NCBI GenBank assembly: GCA_903642215.1
Contig: CAHJWG010000001.1
Location: forward strand, 124,001-188,000
DNA: 64,000 nt
Origin: Sphingobacteriaceae bacterium
Lineage (GTDB): Bacteria > Bacteroidota > Bacteroidia > Sphingobacteriales > Sphingobacteriaceae
Direction of reading: 5' to 3'
In this document: one piece after another, positions 61,347 through 64,000 of the stretch
How positions within the stretch are numbered: the stretch's first letter is position 1
Layout: every line of letters starts with the position of its first letter
The notes under the pieces: generated by a model
Database searches by the model: none
What the model saw: only the letters and a program-made list of their open reading frames with translations
What the model was told of the DNA's origin: nothing
Made by a program: the position numbers and the translations under genes

Positions 61347-63069
61347 TAATTTTTTGTTCCAGCAAAACAGATTTACTGCCCAGTTGCTTGGCCGTTTTCC
61401 AATACTTTACCGCGTTTTCCGTATCGCTTAAAAAGTACAGTATATCGCCGTAATGTTCTGCCTGGCCTGCACTGTTTTTGTTCTGCCTGATCGCCTTTTC
61501 CATCCAGCTTTTTGCTTCCATATATTTTTTTTGTTTGAAAAGAACCCAAGAAAAAGTATCCTCAAAAGAAGCGTTATCCGGTTGCAGCTCATTGCTACGG
61601 CGAGACATTTGCGCAGCTTTATCCAGTTTTTCTCCTCTTAACGATAAATAATAAGCATAATTATTAAGCGTGTAAGCATTATCAGGATTGTTGTTTAAAG
61701 ATTGATCGTAAGCAGCATCAGATTGCGCATCATTATTAGTTTGATGATAACTATCACCCATTGCAGCATAAATCTGACTCGATAAATCTTTATTTGCAGA
61801 ACCCAAAGCAGCCGCATTTTTAAAATAACTCAATGCTTCTTTTACCTTACTTTTTTGCGCATAAGCAACACCGATCAAATAATTGGCAGCAGCCTGGTTC
61901 GGGAAAAGCGAAAGTGCTTCTTCGCCGTCTTTAATCACCTGGTCAAACTGATTTTCGCCTAATTCCAGCCGCATCAGCTGCTCCCAAACTGCATAAATCT
62001 GATCGTTTAACGCTAATGATTTCCGGTAAACCGGGATAGCCTGCTGGTAAGAAGCATTTTGCACCAGCATATCGCCGTATAAAGTAAAAGCGCGGGCATC
62101 ATCAGGATGCGTAACAGAAACAATTCTGCTCAGTTCTAACGCGCTTGATTTTGCTTCCGGATCCGGGAATTTAGGGAAATAGCCGGCAATAATCGGCAGC
62201 TTCTCTTCTACTTTTAAAGACGGAATGGCAAACGCTATTTTTAGCTGGTTAAAACAAGCGGCGTAATCTTTTTTATCGCGGTAAACATCCGCCAAAGCCA
62301 GATGCACCAAAGGATCGTCCGAATTAACTTTGCCGGCAGTTTCTAAAACTTTTAAAGCTTTATCATTTTGATTATTAGAATTGTATAATTCGCTTAATTG
62401 CAGGTATGGACGGATGTCCTGCGGATTTTCCCGGATCATCTGCTCCATATCTTTCGTTGCCAGATCCAGTTTCCCCTGTTTCAGATAAATTTTTTGTTTG
62501 CCGGCAATTGTTTCCGCACTTTTTCCAACTAAACTTTCCAGCTGATCATAACTTGCCAAAGCTTCGTCATACTTTTTTTCGAGCGTTAAAGCCCTGGCCT
62601 GATCTGTATAATAATCCGGCTTTTCCGGGTTGATACGGATCAGTTCTTTAAAAACATTTTCCAGCTTTGTTATATCGTTAATTTTCTCATAATTTCCGGC
62701 TAAAGCAAGCCAATACCACTCGTTATCCGGGTTTACGGTTACTGCTTTTTCTAACAAAGTACGCGCATCGCTGTCTTTATTTTGATTAGTCCGAATACGG
62801 GCCAGTTCATACATTCCGGCATCATTTGCAGGGTCGATTTCTAAAACCTGCGAAAAAAGTGTTGCTGCAGCCGGCGCATTTTCCATCGTTTTTTCGCGCA
62901 GTGCCTGGTAAAAAAGCTGTGTTACCATTACGCTGTCGCTGCGGGTTAGCGGTTTGCCAACAACCATTACGATACTGTTTTTATCGGTACTTTTTTTATG
63001 CTGCGCGATAACTATCGCCGGAAAAAAAATCCAACAAAAAACAATGATGATACATTTTGATTTCTCCAT
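61324..63069 (-). CDS. Tetratricopeptide repeat protein, exported
   Basis: 581 residues from the ATG at 63069 (a longer frame overlaps dut). Signal peptide ending VIAQ, then about 12-14 TPR units with typical A/Y/P spacing such as AAANYLIGVAYAQ and NNYAYYLSLRGEKLDKA. Probably a periplasmic scaffold. It overlaps the following DUF4292 gene, and the two are likely translated together. A motif B copy lies just after the signal peptide and an exact motif A copy at 61832-61846. Confidence 0.88.
   Translation of the reverse strand: MEKSKCIIIVFCWIFFPAIVIAQHKKSTDKNSIVMVVGKPLTRSDSVMVTQLFYQALREKTMENAPAAATLFSQVLEIDPANDAGMYELARIRTNQNKDSDARTLLEKAVTVNPDNEWYWLALAGNYEKINDITKLENVFKELIRINPEKPDYYTDQARALTLEKKYDEALASYDQLESLVGKSAETIAGKQKIYLKQGKLDLATKDMEQMIRENPQDIRPYLQLSELYNSNNQNDKALKVLETAGKVNSDDPLVHLALADVYRDKKDYAACFNQLKIAFAIPSLKVEEKLPIIAGYFPKFPDPEAKSSALELSRIVSVTHPDDARAFTLYGDMLVQNASYQQAIPVYRKSLALNDQIYAVWEQLMRLELGENQFDQVIKDGEEALSLFPNQAAANYLIGVAYAQKSKVKEALSYFKNAAALGSANKDLSSQIYAAMGDSYHQTNNDAQSDAAYDQSLNNNPDNAYTLNNYAYYLSLRGEKLDKAAQMSRRSNELQPDNASFEDTFSWVLFKQKKYMEAKSWMEKAIRQNKNSAGQAEHYGDILYFLSDTENAVKYWKTAKQLGSKSVLLEQKINEKKYVE
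61832..61846 (-). repeat. Dispersed motif A copy inside the TPR gene
   Basis: Exact core 61833-61843, read KVKEALS. This reading also fits a normal TPR, so this copy is the least informative. Confidence 0.6.
62971..62985 (-). repeat. Dispersed motif B copy inside the TPR gene
   Basis: Exact GATAAAAACAGTATC on the - strand, read DKNSIV right after the signal peptide. Confidence 0.75.
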
Positions 63070-63070
63070 T

Positions 63071-63505
63071 TTACTGTACACCCGTGTGGCCGTAACCACC
63101 TGTTCCCCTTAACGTTTCAGTTAAAATTTCTACTTCTTCCCAATTAATTTTTTCGTGCCTGGCAATAATCATTTGCGCAATCCGGTCGCCGTTATTAATC
63201 TCAAAATCCGAATCCGAAAAATTAATCAGCAGCACTTTTATTTCGCCGCGATAATCTGCATCCACCGTTCCCGGAGAATTAACAATACTGATGCCGTGTT
63301 TAAATGCCAGCCCGCTTCTCGGCCTGATCTGCGCCTCAAAGCCAACCGGCAATTCGATAAAAATCCCTGTCGGAATTAAAGCCCGCTGCATCGGCTTTAA
63401 AACAACCGTTTCCGGCAGGTTCGCCTTTAAATCCATACCGGCTGCATGTGCCGTTTCGTAAGCCGGAAGATTATTGCCGGATTGATTGATGATCTGGATA
63501 GTCAT
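63071..63505 (-). CDS. dut: Deoxyuridine 5'-triphosphate nucleotidohydrolase
   Basis: 144 residues with all five dUTPase motifs, including [40 protein letters not shown] and [10 protein letters not shown]. Removes dUTP and supplies dUMP. Its ATG overlaps the flippase stop codon by one base, and its stop lies 1 base before the TPR start. Confidence 0.97.
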   Translation of the reverse strand: MTIQIINQSGNNLPAYETAHAAGMDLKANLPETVVLKPMQRALIPTGIFIELPVGFEAQIRPRSGLAFKHGISIVNSPGTVDADYRGEIKVLLINFSDSDFEINNGDRIAQMIIARHEKINWEEVEILTETLRGTGGYGHTGVQ

Positions 63506-64000
63506 TATTTTTTAACTAATAAAAGAAGCTCTTTCCGTTCGCTGTACAAGGCCGCAGCTGTAAATAAAACTAAAAAAAGGTTGCCCATAAATAAACTTCG
63601 ATGGAAAACTGTAAACGATAAATATACAATTACTACTGATGCCAGTAAATAAGCAACGTTTTTTTTAAGCTGATAAGGTATAGGATAATTTTTTTGCCCG
63701 AGGATGTACGATAAAATCATCATTGTAGCATAAGCAATCAGTGAAATCCAGGCAGAAGCTATGTAACTATATTTCGGGATAAAAATCAGGTTTAAAACAA
63801 TCGTCAGGATCGCGCCGATACCGGAAATGTACAGGCCAAAACGGGTTTGATCAGAAAGTTTATACCAGATAGATAAATTCATGTAGATACCCAAACTTAC
63901 ATAGCCAAATAAAAGTATGGGAACAACTTGCAGGCCCGACCAGTAAAGCGAACGCTGTACGGCATCTTTGCCTTTAATAAATCCTTTTAAAATTTCAATA
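63505..64000 (-). CDS. Polysaccharide flippase, C-terminal part (cut by the window edge)
   Basis: The frame is open to the right edge, giving the last 165 residues. They contain about five hydrophobic segments with [30 protein letters not shown], shown here in part ([20 protein letters not shown]), the signature of Wzx/MurJ-type (MOP superfamily) polysaccharide exporters, and end [11 protein letters not shown]. Probably moves lipid-linked glycans across the inner membrane. It overlaps dut by one base. Confidence 0.85.
   Translation of the reverse strand, partial: IEILKGFIKGKDAVQRSLYWSGLQVVPILLFGYVSLGIYMNLSIWYKLSDQTRFGLYISGIGAILTIVLNLIFIPKYSYIASAWISLIAYATMMILSYILGQKNYPIPYQLKKNVAYLLASVVIVYLSFTVFHRSLFMGNLFLVLFTAAALYSERKELLLLVKK

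Noticed and set aside
1824..61846. Motif A as a Chi or KOPS-type polar chromosome signal
   Set aside because: Strand use is 10 on + and 11 on -, with no visible skew across the window; such signals are normally strand-biased.
1824..61846. Motif A as a result of preferred codons for a common peptide
   Set aside because: Copies are read in four frames and occur over stop codons and in non-coding gaps, so peptide bias cannot explain them.
61832..61846. TPR-gene motif A copy as strong evidence for the element
   Set aside because: The reading KVKEALSYFKNA is an ordinary TPR sequence, so this copy could be coincidental; it is counted but given low weight.
1..64000. CRISPR arrays, tRNA or rRNA genes
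   Set aside because: No regular repeat-spacer pattern and no cloverleaf or rRNA-like stretch was recognised while reading both strands; short tRNAs could still be missed without a search tool.

Overview
The window looks like a chromosomal segment of a Sphingobacteriaceae-type Bacteroidota (Pedobacter/Mucilaginibacter-like; genus is an inference). Reasons: a very large SprA gliding/type IX secretion protein beside maeB, ruvA and gcvH; -33 TTTG / -7 TANNTTTG promoters; many TTG/GTG starts; moderately AT-rich DNA; fused ThrA and B12-dependent MetH. It is mostly housekeeping DNA studded with toxin-antitoxin (TA) modules. No rRNA, tRNA, CRISPR array, prophage or transposase gene was seen.

Layout. 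0.1-6.4 kb: Bax inhibitor-1 protein, then a SAM-I riboswitch feeding metH, a small four-helix-bundle (S23/IVS-type) gene inside a perfect 27-bp inverted repeat, and metF. 6.4-12.7 kb: HAD hydrolase, a PIN/RHH TA pair and the thrA-thrB-thrC operon, headed by an unannotated Thr/Ile-rich leader peptide and attenuator. 12.8-17.2 kb: MazF-type TA overlapping rsgA, a Fic protein, dtd, a MazG-like gene and HicAB. 17.3-27.3 kb: comB-like, gcvT, rnhB, a PP2C regulator, an Opp/Dpp permease, a glycosyltransferase, an LPG-synthase-like membrane protein, ruvC, HIT, greA and a SerA-like dehydrogenase. 27.3-29.4 kb: two more TA modules; one lies between rsmA and a second, truncated copy of the rsmA 3' end. 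29.4-38.2 kb: pdxA, the yceD-rpmF-plsX-fabH-accB-accC lipid cluster, tatC, rpiB and lutB. 38.3-45.4 kb: RibD-like reductase, a Panacea-domain TA candidate, SprT, feoAB, a RelE-like pair, vanZ, gcvH and an outer-membrane protein. 45.5-55.5 kb: sprA, ruvA, maeB. 55.6-64 kb: lytic transglycosylase, gatA, two tatA genes, EnvC-like activator, DUF4292 lipoprotein, TPR protein, dut and a partial flippase.

The most unusual signal is at DNA level. A non-palindromic word, core AAAAGAAGCAT with consensus GATAAAAGAAGCATC, occurs exactly 21 times by my manual count (10 on +, 11 on -), where about 0.03-0.07 are expected. A sister word, GATAAAAACAGTATC, has 10 exact copies of its 11-bp core. Copies sit between genes, over stop codons, in inverted pairs between convergent genes, and inside unrelated genes in four different reading frames. 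metH and the SerA-like gene share an identical 28-bp stretch in different frames. This behaves like a dispersed DNA signal (uptake-sequence-like, or a miniature mobile or iterated element) and I do not recognise it as a described family.

The genes combine into one-carbon/methionine metabolism (metH, metF, gcvT, gcvH under SAM control), threonine synthesis under attenuation, fatty-acid initiation, Tat export (tatC plus two tatA), type IX secretion (sprA), envelope remodelling and iron uptake.
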